Shown one piece after another: positions 56,543 through 64,000 of a DNA stretch of 64,000 bases (positions are counted from its first letter, which is position 1; every line of letters starts with the position of its first letter). Origin of the DNA: Alphaproteobacteria bacterium (GTDB taxonomy: Bacteria; Pseudomonadota; Alphaproteobacteria; SMXQ01); contig WHSO01000006.1 of NCBI GenBank assembly GCA_009380075.1, forward strand, positions 21,431 through 85,430, given 5' to 3'. The notes beneath the pieces were generated by a model. It searched no databases and had not been told where the DNA came from. It was given only the letters and a program-made list of their open reading frames with translations. The position numbers were made by a program, and so were the translations under genes.

Positions 56543-58717
56543 TCAGGCGCTCCGGCGCGCTTCCAGGATCATGGCGCGCACACGCTCGGGCGTGAACGGC
56601 AGCTCGCGAAGGCGCACGCCGGTTGCCGCAAAGACGGCGTTGGCGATGGCGGCGGCGGTCGGCCCTTGGCTCGCCTCGCCGACGCCGAGGAACTTCTCCC
56701 CCGGCCGGTCGAGAACCAGGGTCTCAACCTCCGGCGCCTCGCGGAACGTGAGGATGGGATAAGTTTCCCAATCGACGCTGGTGATCTCGCCGGGGGTGAA
56801 ACGCACCCGTTCCTTGAGCGTCCAGCTCAAGGACTGAATCAACCCGCCCTCGAGCTGATTGGCGATCCCGTCGGGCGCGATGGCTTCGCCGGCGTCGCCG
56901 GCGCAGACGGCACGCGTGACGCGAATCACGCCTGTCGTCTCGTCCACTTCGGCGTCGACGGCGACGGCGCAATAGGCTGCGGCGTTCTTGTAGCGGGCAT
57001 AGGCGATACCGTGGCCGCGCCCCGGCGTGGCGGCGTGCTGGCCCCAGGCGATGGCGTCGCGTGCCGCCTCGATCACGGCGCGGGCCCGCGGGTCGGGCAG
57101 ATGGGCGAGACGGAAGGTCGCCGGGTCCTGGCCCGCCGCGACGGCGAGCTCGTCCATCATCTGCTCGATAGCGAAGACGTTGGCGTAGGCACCGAGCCCG
57201 CGCAGCGACGAGCACCGGAACGGATGCGCCGTGACGAAGTGCTTGGCGACGCTGATGCGGGGGAAGGCGTAGCCGGGCCAGGCGTTGCGGTGCTCGCCCG
57301 CTTCGGAGCCCGTGGCCGGACCCAGGGTCTGCGGCGGCAGGCCGTTTTCGATCATGCGCGCGGCGAGCAGGCCCGACTCCTTCGGGTTCCCCTTCGGCCG
57401 GTTGCCGTGGTGGTTGGACCATACGTCGAAGCGCCAGTCGGCGACCCGCCCGTCCGCGCCGAGGCTGGCGCGGACCTTCACCACCATGGCGGCGCCGAAG
57501 GGCTCCCAGCAATGCTCGTCGTCCCGCATCCACTGCACCCGCACCGGGCGGCCGGGCAGCGCGCGCGCCAGCAGCGCCGCGTCGAGCGCCACGTCATCGG
57601 CGCCGTTGTGGCCGTAGCAGCCGGCGCCGTCCATGTGGATGCAGCGGATATCGGCTTCATCCATGCGGAAGACGTTCGTGAGCGCGCGCCGCAGCGGGAA
57701 CACGCCCTGGCTGTGGGTGTGAAGGGTCAACGTGCCGCCGGCCCATTGCGCGACGGCGCAGGACGGACCCATCGCCCCGTGCAGGATGTAAGGCCGCGCG
57801 TAAAGCGATTCGAGGGTGGTCTGCGCGTCTTTCGGCGGCGGTTCCTCGGGCGGGCAGTCGTCGGTGTGCACGCCGTCGATGCAGCCGCCGTCCATCGTCG
57901 CCTCGCCCAGCATCCACTCATAGAGGCGGTCCTCGTCGGGGAGCGGTGGTCCCGCGCGCCAGCGGGCGGCGCGGTGCAGGGCGTCGCGGGCGGCGATCGC
58001 CGTCACTTCGGTCTCGGCGACGACGCCGAGGAAATCGCCGTCACGTACGACCTTGATGACGCCGGGAAGCTTCTCGACCGCGGCCGTGTCCACCGATTCG
58101 AGCGTCGCGCTCTGGTGTCGGGGCCGCACGATCCGCCCGTGCACCATGCCGGGCAGGGTGAGGTCATGGACGAAGGCCGGCTGGCCGAACACCTTGCCCG
58201 GAAGATCGAGCCGCTCGACCCGCGTGCCGACAATGCGATGGGCCTGGGGCACCTTGGGGGGGACGGTGCCGGTCGCGTCGCGGCCGAACTTTTTTCCGCC
58301 CATCAGTTCCCAGTAGGTAATGCGCTGGTTGGACCCCGGGCCGCGGATGGTGCCGTCCTCGACGCTGAGTTGATCGACCGGCACGCCGAACCTGTCTGCC
58401 GCCATCCGTACCATGATCGCGCGGCATTCGGCCGCCGCGTAGCGCAGCGCCGTCGCCGACACTTCCATGGAGCGGCTGCCCGAGGTGACGTTCTCGTCGG
58501 CGGTTTCGGCCGTGTCGGCGGTCTTGACGCGCACCCGCACGAGGCTGACGTCGAGCTCCTCCGCCGCGACCTGGGCGGCGGCGGTCTTGAGTCCCTGGCC
58601 GATCTCGACCTTGCCGCTGCGTACCGTGACGGTGGCATCGGCTTCGATCCCGATCCAGAGGTCGAGGCTGGGATTATTTCTCAGACTGCCGGGAAGTTTC
58701 TTGGGTTCGGCGGCCAC
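56543..58717 (-). CDS. Molybdopterin large subunit, IorB-like (isoquinoline 1-oxidoreductase beta family)
   Basis: A 724-aa molybdenum hydroxylase subunit. It shows KLPGSLRNNPSLDLWIGIEA at the N-terminus, GKVEIGQGLKTAAAQVAAEE (Moco site), SNQRITYWELMGGKKFGRDA, the RGLGAYANVFAIEQMMDELA region and the catalytic glutamate in LGVGEASQGPTAAAIANAVF. The GTG at 58717 is preferred because GGGAG lies 7 nt upstream; an ATG at 58753 lacks a site. No Tat signal is visible, unlike the paralogue at 61289, so it is either cytoplasmic or exported with a partner. Confidence 0.9.
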   Translation of the reverse strand: MAAEPKKLPGSLRNNPSLDLWIGIEADATVTVRSGKVEIGQGLKTAAAQVAAEELDVSLVRVRVKTADTAETADENVTSGSRSMEVSATALRYAAAECRAIMVRMAADRFGVPVDQLSVEDGTIRGPGSNQRITYWELMGGKKFGRDATGTVPPKVPQAHRIVGTRVERLDLPGKVFGQPAFVHDLTLPGMVHGRIVRPRHQSATLESVDTAAVEKLPGVIKVVRDGDFLGVVAETEVTAIAARDALHRAARWRAGPPLPDEDRLYEWMLGEATMDGGCIDGVHTDDCPPEEPPPKDAQTTLESLYARPYILHGAMGPSCAVAQWAGGTLTLHTHSQGVFPLRRALTNVFRMDEADIRCIHMDGAGCYGHNGADDVALDAALLARALPGRPVRVQWMRDDEHCWEPFGAAMVVKVRASLGADGRVADWRFDVWSNHHGNRPKGNPKESGLLAARMIENGLPPQTLGPATGSEAGEHRNAWPGYAFPRISVAKHFVTAHPFRCSSLRGLGAYANVFAIEQMMDELAVAAGQDPATFRLAHLPDPRARAVIEAARDAIAWGQHAATPGRGHGIAYARYKNAAAYCAVAVDAEVDETTGVIRVTRAVCAGDAGEAIAPDGIANQLEGGLIQSLSWTLKERVRFTPGEITSVDWETYPILTFREAPEVETLVLDRPGEKFLGVGEASQGPTAAAIANAVFAATGVRLRELPFTPERVRAMILEARRSA

Positions 58718-58878
58718 GTCTTGCTCCCTGCGTGGTCCAGTCGTTATGGGCATTGAAAGGCATTGTGATAGGGGCGGCGGCTTTGTCAAGCAAGCGGGCG
58801 AACCCGGCGGCGGGGCTTGTTTTCACCCATTTCAAGCGTTATGTTCATTGGGAAATATCGGTAGGGATGGAGTAGGAA

Positions 58879-59214
58879 ATGGGTGACATCGTACCGAACG
58901 CGGACGACGACGTCCTCGGCGTTGCCCGCCGCTGGAAGGACGAAGGCCGTGGCGTGGCGCTGGCCACGGTGGTCACGACCTGGGGGTCGTCGCCCCGGCC
59001 GGTCGGCAGCCAGCTTGCCGTGGACGACAAGGGCAATTTCGTTGGCTCCGTTTCCGCCGGATGCGTCGAAAACGCCGTGGTGGATGCCGCTTCGCAGGTC
59101 ATCCGCGAGGGCAAGCCGACACTCCTCAATTTCGGCATCGCCGACAACCAGGCTTGGGAAGTCGGCCTGTCCTGCGGCGGCAAGATCGAAATTTTCGTCG
59201 AAAAAGTGGGTTGA
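58879..59214 (+). CDS. XdhC/CoxI-family protein, N-terminal domain only
   Basis: A 111-aa protein corresponding to the first XdhC/CoxI domain: VALATVVTTWGSSPRPVGSQ, GNFVGSVSAGCVENAVVDAA and AWEVGLSCGGKIEIFVE. XdhC binds molybdenum cofactor and sulfurates or inserts it into xanthine-dehydrogenase-family enzymes. The second half of the usual protein is encoded by the next gene, whose ATG overlaps this stop (TGATG), so the two probably form one functional unit. It is divergent from the IorB-like gene. Confidence 0.9.
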   Translation: MGDIVPNADDDVLGVARRWKDEGRGVALATVVTTWGSSPRPVGSQLAVDDKGNFVGSVSAGCVENAVVDAASQVIREGKPTLLNFGIADNQAWEVGLSCGGKIEIFVEKVG

Positions 59215-59933
59215 TGGAAACGGCGCAACTTGACCGCCTGCTGGCTTCGCGGGACGCCAAGCGCTCGATCGCCCGGCTGGCGGACATCGCCACCGGGGCG
59301 GAAGCTCTTGTCATCGACGGCAAGGCGGAGGGCGCGCTCGCCATCGACGCCGGCCTCGAAGCCGCGCTGCAGGATGCGCTGGCGCGCGAGCAGAGCCGGC
59401 TTTACGAAGGCGAAGGCCGGCGCGTCTTTATCCATGTGCTGACGCCGCCGCTCCGTCTCGCCATCGTCGGTGCCGGGCATATCTCGCAGTACCTCAGTTC
59501 CATCGCCGGCGAGGCCGGCTTCGACGTCACCGTGATCGACCCGCGCACCACCTACGCCAGCGCGGCGCGGTTCCCGCGCGCCAAGCTCAGCCATGACTGG
59601 CCCGACGTCGCCCTCGAAGGCTTCGGCCCCGACCGGCGGTCGGCGGTCGTCACCCTCAGCCATGATCCCAAGCTCGACGAACCGGCGCTCGCCGCGGCAC
59701 TCAGGTCCGACGCCTTCTATGTCGGCGCGCTCGGCTCGCGCAAGACCCAGGCCCAGCGGCGCGAGCGGATGAAGGCGCAAGGGTTCAGCGAATCCGAGCT
59801 CAACCGCATCCACGGACCCGTCGGCCTCGACATCGGCGCCCTGTCGCCGGCGGAGATCGCCATCGCCATTATCGCCCAGATCATCGACGTGCTCCGCCCC
59901 AAGAAAAAGGGCGTCGGCGTACGGGCCGCATGA
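59214..59933 (+). CDS. XdhC-family protein, Rossmann C-terminal domain
   Basis: A 239-aa protein with a degenerate XdhC N-part, then the XdhC Rossmann domain: LRLAIVGAGHISQYLSSIAG, GFDVTVIDPRTTYASAARFP, VVTLSHDPKLDEPALAAALR, YVGALGSRKTQAQRRERM and IHGPVGLDIGALSPAEIAIA. Together with the upstream gene it gives a complete split XdhC. It is translationally coupled by a 1-nt TGATG overlap. It is expected to load Moco onto the neighbouring large subunits. Confidence 0.92.
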   Translation: METAQLDRLLASRDAKRSIARLADIATGAEALVIDGKAEGALAIDAGLEAALQDALAREQSRLYEGEGRRVFIHVLTPPLRLAIVGAGHISQYLSSIAGEAGFDVTVIDPRTTYASAARFPRAKLSHDWPDVALEGFGPDRRSAVVTLSHDPKLDEPALAAALRSDAFYVGALGSRKTQAQRRERMKAQGFSESELNRIHGPVGLDIGALSPAEIAIAIIAQIIDVLRPKKKGVGVRAA

Positions 59934-59955
59934 CCCTCGCCCGCGGCAGGGGCCG

Positions 59956-60552
59956 ATGACCGTCGCCGCGGTGGTTCTGGCGGCCGGACGCTCGACCCGG
60001 GCGGGCAGGACCAACAAGCTCACCGCACCGATCGGCGGGACGCCCATGGTGGCGCGCGTGGTGGAGGCGGTGCTGGGGTCTCCGGCGCGGCCCGTCATCG
60101 TCGTCACCGGACACGAAGCGCCGGCACTGCGCGCGTCGCTAGCGGGCCGCGACGTGACCTTCGTCCACAATCCTGATTTTGCCGACGGCATGGCGACGTC
60201 GATCCGTGCCGGCGTTGCCGCTTTGCCGGAAGAGGCGAGCGCCGTCGTCGTCTGCCTCGGCGACATGCCGGCGCTGTCGAGTGGCGATATCGCCCGCCTC
60301 GTGGCGGCGTTCGAGTCCGGCGGTGCCGACATCTGTGTTCCCGTCACGGCGGAACGGCGCGGCAATCCCGCACTGTTCGCGCGGCGTTTCTTTTCTGAAC
60401 TCCAGGCGCTTTCCGGCGATACCGGTGCGCGCGGTCTGATCGCCGCCCATCCCGATCGCGTGCGCGAGGTCGCCGTGGAAGGGGCCGGGATCCTCACCGA
60501 CCTCGATACCGAAGCCGATATCGACGCCTATAATCGCACGCAAAATCAATAA
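59956..60552 (+). CDS. Molybdenum cofactor nucleotidyltransferase-like protein (MocA/CoxD type NTP transferase)
   Basis: A 198-aa MobA-like nucleotidyltransferase. The nucleotide-binding start is AAVVLAAGRSTRAGRTNKLT, the metal-binding aspartate is in VVCLGDMPALSSGDI and the late motifs are RRGNPALFARRFFSELQALS and DTGARGLIAAHPDRV. MocA makes molybdopterin cytosine dinucleotide, the cofactor form of bacterial molybdenum hydroxylases. It follows XdhC by 22 nt, giving a compact maturation cassette between the two hydroxylase pairs. A near-consensus -35, TTGACA (60578-60583), lies downstream. Confidence 0.9.
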   Translation: MTVAAVVLAAGRSTRAGRTNKLTAPIGGTPMVARVVEAVLGSPARPVIVVTGHEAPALRASLAGRDVTFVHNPDFADGMATSIRAGVAALPEEASAVVVCLGDMPALSSGDIARLVAAFESGGADICVPVTAERRGNPALFARRFFSELQALSGDTGARGLIAAHPDRVREVAVEGAGILTDLDTEADIDAYNRTQNQ

Positions 60553-60797
60553 CGAGGCGCCGTAAGGCCCAATACGCTTGACATGCTGCGCGATCAGGTC
60601 CGAAATTCCGGACAGGCGCCGCATTTCCGTCAGAAGAATGGCGGCCTGGTTGGGAGCTTCGTTTGGTCCGTTTCAGGTAGTCGAGCAACGCCGTCGCCGG
60701 CCCGTGTCGTGGCGGGCCGTACGGCGTTCGTTACGCGGGCCGTCCCTGCCCGTGCCGATGCCCGATCAAGGCGGACCTTTGACAAGGGAGGCTGGAC

Positions 60798-61274
60798 ATG
60801 GCTGCAGCAAAACGCATCACGCTTAACGTCAACGGGAGGCCGCACAGCATCACGGCCGATCCCGACATGCCGCTCCTCTATGCCCTGCGCAACAGCATCG
60901 GGCTCAGCAATCCCCATTTCGGCTGCGGCCTCGCCCAGTGCGGCGCCTGCACCGTCCACGTCAACGGCAAGGCCACCCGCTCCTGCGCTTTCCCCGTTGG
61001 CGAGGCCCAGGGCAAGAAGGTGGTGACCCTGGCGGGACTCGGCACCCCGGAGAAACCGCATCCGGTGCAGAAGGCCTTCGTCAACGAGCAGGTGTCCCAG
61101 TGCGGCTACTGCATCAACGGCTGGATCATGACGGCGGCGGAGCTGCTGGCCAAGAATCCGAAGGCCGATGACAAGCAGATCCGTGAAGGCCTCGCCGGAC
61201 TCAAGTGCCGCTGCGGCACGCATATGGCCATCATCCGCGCGGTCAAGCGGGCCGCCAAGGAAATGTCGGCCTGA
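60798..61274 (+). CDS. [2Fe-2S] small subunit of a molybdenum hydroxylase (IorA-like), copy 2
   Basis: A 158-aa protein paralogous to that at 56044. First cluster: FGCGLAQCGACTVHVNGKAT. Second: QCGYCINGWIMTAAELLAKN and GLKCRCGTHMAIIRAVKRAA. The start at 60798 follows a GGGAGG. The large subunit begins 14 nt after its stop. The 245-nt gap upstream holds a GC-rich inverted repeat (GGCCCG...CGGGCC near 60697-60717) and a TTGACA. Confidence 0.92.
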   Translation: MAAAKRITLNVNGRPHSITADPDMPLLYALRNSIGLSNPHFGCGLAQCGACTVHVNGKATRSCAFPVGEAQGKKVVTLAGLGTPEKPHPVQKAFVNEQVSQCGYCINGWIMTAAELLAKNPKADDKQIREGLAGLKCRCGTHMAIIRAVKRAAKEMSA

Positions 61275-61288
61275 GGGAGGGCAAGACG

Positions 61289-63586
61289 ATGACGAAGATG
61301 ATATCGATCAAGGATTTCGCATTCTCCCGCCGCAGCCTGCTTCAGGGCGCGGGGGCTCTGGTGGTCAGCGCCGCGGCGCCGGCCGTGGGCACAAGGAAGG
61401 CCGGGGCGGCCGTGTCGGCCTTCGGCTCGGCGGTCAAGCCGAAGCTGGTGCCGGACCAGCTCGACAGCTTCATCGCGATTACCGCCGACGGTCGCGTCAC
61501 CGCCTTCTTCGGCAAGATGGACATGGGTCAGGGCGTCGACGTGGCGATCTCGCAGATCGTCGCCGAAGAACTCGACGTGAAGTACGAGCGGGTCACGACC
61601 CAGCTCGGCGATACCGCCACCTCGGTCAACCAGGGCGGCGCTTCGGGCTCGACCGCGGTGCAGCGCGGCGGCAAGGCGATGCGCGCCATCGCGGCGGAAG
61701 CGCGCCGCGTGCTGGTGGAGGAAGCGGCAAAGCGCCTAGGCGCCGATGCCAATTCGCTTGTCGTCGATGACGGCGTGGTCAGCGTGAAGGGCAGCCCGGC
61801 CAAGAAGGTTTCCTACGCCGAGATCCTTCAGGGCAAGTACTTCAACCACAAGCTCAAGTGGAACAAGAAGTACGGTAACTCGCTCTATTCGTCGGGCGTC
61901 GCAAAGCCGAAGAAGACTTCTGAATACAAGGTGGTGGGGCAATCCTTCCCGCGCACGGATATTCCCGGCAAGGTCTTCGGCACGGCGGACATGATCACCG
62001 ACGTCAAGGTGCCCGGCATGGTCCACGGCCGCGTGATCCACCCGGAAAAGGCCGGCACGGTGGCGAAGGGCTTCGATGCCGCCTCGATCAAGCACATCAA
62101 GGGCGCCCGAGTCGTCCATGAGAAGAACTTCATCGGCGTCGTCGCCGACAGCGAATGGGACGCCATCCGCGCGGCCCAGGAACTGAAGGTCCAGTGGTCC
62201 GACGGCGGCAAGCCGTTCGGGGAGCAGAAGGACCTCTACAACCACATCCGCAAGGCGAAGGTCATCGCCGAGAAGATGGACACCAGCGAAGGCGACGTCG
62301 ACGCGGCGATCAAGGGCGCGGCCAAGGCGATCAAGGCCGAGTTCGAATGGCCGTTCCAGTCCCACGCCTCGATGGGGCCGGGCTGCGCCATCGTCGACGG
62401 CAACCCGAAGAATCCGGTGGTATGGACGGGCTCGCAGAAGCCGCATTACACCGCCGAGGGTGTCGCGCGGATGCTCGGCATGGATAAGGACGCCGTGCGC
62501 GGCGTCTGGGTGCCGGGCCCCGGCTGCTACGGCCGCAACGACGCCGGCGATGCGGCGATGCAGGCGGCGCTCCTGTCCAAGGCCGTCGGCAAGCCGGTCC
62601 GTGTCCAGGGCATGCGCCATGAAGGCATCGCCTGGGATCCAAAGGGGCCGGCATCGATCCACATGGCCCGCGGCGGTGTCGATTCCCGCGGTAATGTCAT
62701 TGCCTACGAGTTCATCTCCAAGGGCTTCGATCGCCAGGATGTTCGCTCCAACGAATCGGTTCCGGGCGACACCCTCGCCGGACAGCAGACGGGCGCCAAG
62801 CTCCGGCCGCGGAAGTTCTGGCGTTCGCCCGAGGACACCTACGTCTTCCCCGCGCGCAAGCTCGGCTGGCAGGTGATCCCGCCGTTCATCGAACGCTACT
62901 CGCCCCTGCGCACGTCGCACCTGCGCGACCCGCTCGGCCCGCAGATCCAGTTCGCCTGCGAGCAGTTCCTCGACGAACTGGCCGAGGCGGCGGGCATGGA
63001 CCCGGTGGCATTCCGCCTCAAGTACCTGAAGGATTCCCGCGACCGCGACCTCGTCAAGGCGGTGGCGGAGAAAGCCGGCTGGAAGGAGCGGGTCGGCCCG
63101 CAAAAGGGCCAGGGTGGCAAGACCACGGTCTCCGGGCGTGGTGTGTCCTACGCGCTGCGTAACGGCACCAGGGTCGCCGTGGTGGCCGATGTCGAGGTCG
63201 ACAAGCCTTCGGGCCGGGTCTGGGTCCGGAAGTTCACTGTCGCCCACGACTGCGGCCTGATCATCAACCCGGACGCGCTCAAGCTCTGTATCGAGGGCAA
63301 CCTGGTCATGGCGACCAGCCGTTCCATCGTCGAGGAAGTGGCCTTCGAACCCGACCGCGTCACCAGCGTCGACTGGGCCACGTATCCGATCCTGGAGACG
63401 CCGGACGCGCCGGAAGCGATCGACATCGTCCTCATCAACCGCCCCGACGAGGAAGCGACGGGCGCGGGCGAGGGGGCAACACGTCCGATCTCGGCGGCGA
63501 TCGCCAACGCGATCTACGACGCCACGGGCCGGCGCGTGCGTCGGGGACCGATGTCGCCCGAACACGTCAAGGCCGCGCTCGCCTGA
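61289..63586 (+). CDS. Molybdopterin large subunit, IorB-like, Tat-exported
   Basis: A 765-aa paralogue of the gene at 56543. The N-terminus carries a twin-arginine signal (FAFSRRSLLQGAGALVVSAA), so the folded cofactor-loaded enzyme, probably with its small subunit carried along, is sent to the periplasm. Moco region: KMDMGQGVDVAISQIVAEEL; central: NQGGASGSTAVQRGGKAMRA; catalytic glutamate: TGAGEGATRPISAAIANAIY. The ATG at 61289 follows GGGAGG. Electrons probably go to a periplasmic cytochrome c, which would need the ccm system. Confidence 0.93.
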   Translation: MTKMISIKDFAFSRRSLLQGAGALVVSAAAPAVGTRKAGAAVSAFGSAVKPKLVPDQLDSFIAITADGRVTAFFGKMDMGQGVDVAISQIVAEELDVKYERVTTQLGDTATSVNQGGASGSTAVQRGGKAMRAIAAEARRVLVEEAAKRLGADANSLVVDDGVVSVKGSPAKKVSYAEILQGKYFNHKLKWNKKYGNSLYSSGVAKPKKTSEYKVVGQSFPRTDIPGKVFGTADMITDVKVPGMVHGRVIHPEKAGTVAKGFDAASIKHIKGARVVHEKNFIGVVADSEWDAIRAAQELKVQWSDGGKPFGEQKDLYNHIRKAKVIAEKMDTSEGDVDAAIKGAAKAIKAEFEWPFQSHASMGPGCAIVDGNPKNPVVWTGSQKPHYTAEGVARMLGMDKDAVRGVWVPGPGCYGRNDAGDAAMQAALLSKAVGKPVRVQGMRHEGIAWDPKGPASIHMARGGVDSRGNVIAYEFISKGFDRQDVRSNESVPGDTLAGQQTGAKLRPRKFWRSPEDTYVFPARKLGWQVIPPFIERYSPLRTSHLRDPLGPQIQFACEQFLDELAEAAGMDPVAFRLKYLKDSRDRDLVKAVAEKAGWKERVGPQKGQGGKTTVSGRGVSYALRNGTRVAVVADVEVDKPSGRVWVRKFTVAHDCGLIINPDALKLCIEGNLVMATSRSIVEEVAFEPDRVTSVDWATYPILETPDAPEAIDIVLINRPDEEATGAGEGATRPISAAIANAIYDATGRRVRRGPMSPEHVKAALA

Positions 63587-63609
63587 CGAGCTGCCGCCTG
63601 AAGGGGGGC

Positions 63610-63636
63610 AAACGGCGGGCCTCGTGCCCGCCGTTT
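63610..63636 (+). terminator. Intrinsic terminator after the IorB-like gene
   Basis: AAACGGCGGGC (63610-63620) pairs with GCCCGCCGTTT (63626-63636), an 11-bp perfect stem with a 5-nt loop, followed by CGCTTTCC. It lies 24 nt after the stop of the large subunit and closes the operon before msrB. Confidence 0.75.
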
Positions 63637-63740
63637 CGCTTTCCGGGGCGCGGCGTCGGTCACGTCGGGAGATACGGGAGCGAGCGCGGTTGCAAGATTG
63701 CGTGCCCCTGGCGCACAATCGGTGCCGAAGGAGCTCCCCG

Positions 63741-64000
63741 ATGAGCGAGAAGATCGACAAGTCCAACGCCGACTGGCAGCGGCAGTTGTCGCCCGAGGAA
63801 TACCACGTCACCCGCGAAAGAGGGACCGAGCGCGCCTTCACCGGCCGCTACTGGGACTGCCATGACGCCGGCACGTATCGCTGCGTCTGCTGCGGCGCGC
63901 CCTTGTTCGAATCATCCGACAAGTTCGATTCCGGTACCGGCTGGCCCAGCTTCGCCCGCCCCGCGGCCGAAGGCGCGGTGGAAACGGACACGGACACGGC
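63741..64000 (+). CDS. msrB: Peptide-methionine (R)-S-oxide reductase, 3' partial
   Basis: About 86 residues of MsrB are visible before the window ends. Landmarks are LSPEEYHVTRERGTERAFTG, zinc-binding CVCCGAPLF and the GTGWPSFARP motif; the catalytic cysteine lies beyond the edge. The ATG at 63741 has AAGGAG 8 nt upstream. It repairs oxidised methionine in proteins and is likely cytoplasmic because no signal peptide is present. It is separated from the molybdenum hydroxylase operon by a terminator. Confidence 0.95.
   Translation, partial: MSEKIDKSNADWQRQLSPEEYHVTRERGTERAFTGRYWDCHDAGTYRCVCCGAPLFESSDKFDSGTGWPSFARPAAEGAVETDTDT

Noticed and set aside
61736..63841. 700-codon antisense frame under the IorB-like gene and msrB
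   Set aside because: The sense frame encodes a clear molybdenum hydroxylase. The antisense frame has no motif and spans a terminator and the start of msrB.

Overview
This window reads as a chromosomal stretch of a high-GC alphaproteobacterium, most likely of the Rhodospirillales sensu lato. The evidence is a complete System I cytochrome c maturation locus with separate ccmH and ccmI, an SUV3-type helicase next to an HslR-like S4 protein, a 7Fe ferredoxin and a CarD protein, an ELM1-family protein, a CtrA-type site, and many TctABC, Rieske and xanthine-dehydrogenase-family genes. Genes are packed tightly. The ccm genes overlap through ATGA or GTGA, and four convergent pairs share 4-nt stop overlaps (CTAG or CTAA). 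No CRISPR array, rRNA or intact transposase is visible.

Layout: (1) 1-2.1 kb, the end of an exopolysaccharide chain-length/tyrosine-kinase gene and a small membrane protein behind a CtrA-like box. (2) 2.4-6.0 kb, two divergent phthalate-dioxygenase-like Rieske oxygenases and a periplasmic solute-binding protein. (3) 6.0-13.8 kb, an ArsR/AHSA1 pair, followed by a nine-gene ccmABCDEFGHI operon on the minus strand. A second, detached ccmI 3' end lies beyond the ArsR/AHSA1 pair, and ccmB carries a 1-nt frameshift. (4) 13.8-30.2 kb, housekeeping genes: acnA, ELM1, cupin, DUF1223, HPF, SUV3-like helicase, S4 protein, DUF938 methyltransferase, fdxA, carD, YpsA-like, M48 protease, degenerate nuclease, prolyl iminopeptidase and pagL. 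A strongly structured candidate small RNA with its own terminator sits between ccmA and acnA. (5) 30.2-32.7 kb, katG behind Fur/Irr-type boxes, and tRNA-Arg(CCT). (6) 32.7-34.6 kb, a short phage-derived island: an array of five ACGACTC-type sites, a leftward repressor operon and a rightward Ner-like gene, in the order of the left end of a Mu-type prophage but without a transposase. (7) 34.6-40.3 kb, galE, methyltransferase, cyclophilin, aldo/keto reductase and malate synthase. (8) 40.3-64 kb, a catabolic region: tandem alpha/beta hydrolases, three molybdenum hydroxylase large subunits, two ketopantoate-reductase-like proteins, an oxalate-CoA-ligase-like enzyme, asparaginase, OsmC, TctABC, an FAH-family enzyme, a frameshifted threonine-synthase-like gene, and an XdhC/MocA-type molybdenum cofactor maturation cassette. 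The window ends inside msrB.

Working together: the ccm operon supplies c-type cytochromes. The molybdenum hydroxylases, their [2Fe-2S] partners and XdhC/MocA form a self-contained N-heterocycle or aldehyde oxidation hub. TctABC and the enzymes around it suggest uptake and breakdown of organic acids. Substrates are not readable from sequence. The least explained items are the ACGACTC array and phage remnant, the ccmA-acnA structured RNA, the displaced ccmI tail, and a CarD protein with a long histone-H1-like N-terminal tail.
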